Shown here piece by piece: positions 63,680 through 64,000 of a stretch of DNA of 64,000 nucleotides. The notes under the pieces are model-generated. The model searched no databases. It was not told where the DNA came from and saw only the letters and a list, made by a program, of their open reading frames with translations. The first letter of the stretch is position 1. The number at the start of each line of letters is the position of its first letter. The DNA is taken from contig CAVNZM010000005.1 of the NCBI GenBank assembly GCA_963693365.1, positions 3,472,001 through 3,536,000 on the forward strand, read 5' to 3'. The position numbers and the translations under genes are program-made. The DNA comes from Amoebidium appalachense. Its lineage: Eukaryota > Ichthyosporea.

Positions 63680-64000
63680 GGCTTTGCTTGTTCTCATGCT
63701 GGTCTTGTCTCCCCCCCCCCCCCCCCCCCCGGGCGCCCCCTAGGCGTGATTTGGGTTTGTCATACTTGGCAATCATAGTGTCGTTGTTGTATTAATGTTT
63801 CGAAGGATAACTGCTCCTCCTAGCTATGTGCACCAGCCGGTGGTGTTGGCTGTCCACTTTCGTTATAGGCATTGGTCTATATAGTTCTATGCTATTATGA
63901 GATGTCGAGAACAGCTTTCAGCAGCTGCACCATTTATTATAAGCTATGCCATGATGACCCCCCCTTTCCCCCCCCCTCTCTCTTTCTTGCTTATCCGACT

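Overview
This is nuclear DNA from a eukaryote. Genes are split by introns that almost all have GT-AG ends and share the standard stop codons. Most of the 64 kb is simple repeat: long G or C homopolymers, (GT)n/(CA)n, (CGCA)n, (AT)n and compound CT/GA tracts. Several transposon families also occur in nested layers. There are no bacterial operons, CRISPR arrays, rRNA or tRNA genes that I can support. The gene content (EGF-tyrosinases, an ankyrin-GATA factor, an animal/fungal-like mL40, a PhyH dioxygenase, a HARBI1-like transposase, an APE-type LINE) suggests a protist, perhaps a holozoan such as an ichthyosporean. That placement is a guess, not something the sequence proves.

Layout. 0-5.5 kb: a phytanoyl-CoA-dioxygenase-like gene on the minus strand; three exons are readable and the 3' part is not found or lies off the left edge. 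5.5-15.4 kb: simple repeats with no gene recognised. 15.5-28.6 kb: two divergent, closely related secreted tyrosinases (signal peptide, EGF-like domain, Thr-rich linker, complete CuA and CuB sites), 6.3 kb apart. Copy 2 has a one-base frameshift; copy 1 has a GC rather than GT donor at intron 1. 28.6-48.2 kb: a transposon nest. It holds a TTAA-flanked MITE with a palindrome array, a gag-only copia-like relic whose 3' LTR is split by a small LTR element (TRIM A), a degraded LINE split by a PIF/Harbinger transposon and by a 947-bp foldback element, and a second TRIM-like element (TRIM B). 50.2-52.4 kb: an ankyrin + GATA zinc-finger protein. 53.9-61.2 kb: the mitochondrial ribosomal protein mL40 in four exons with very long repeat-filled introns. 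62.2-64 kb: a possible third LTR and unrecognised candidate coding segments running off the edge.

How it fits together. The protein genes have unrelated roles (lipid or secondary-metabolite hydroxylation, extracellular phenol oxidation, transcription, mitochondrial translation), so this is not a functional cluster apart from the tyrosinase pair. The most notable non-genic signals are: a dispersed repeat family (here R1) found only in introns of the two end genes and always antisense to them; (CA)n or C-rich tracts directly before many splice acceptors; the perfect 309-bp inverted repeat of the foldback element with two alternative pairings; and the TRIM family recognisable by its primer-binding site and polypurine tract.
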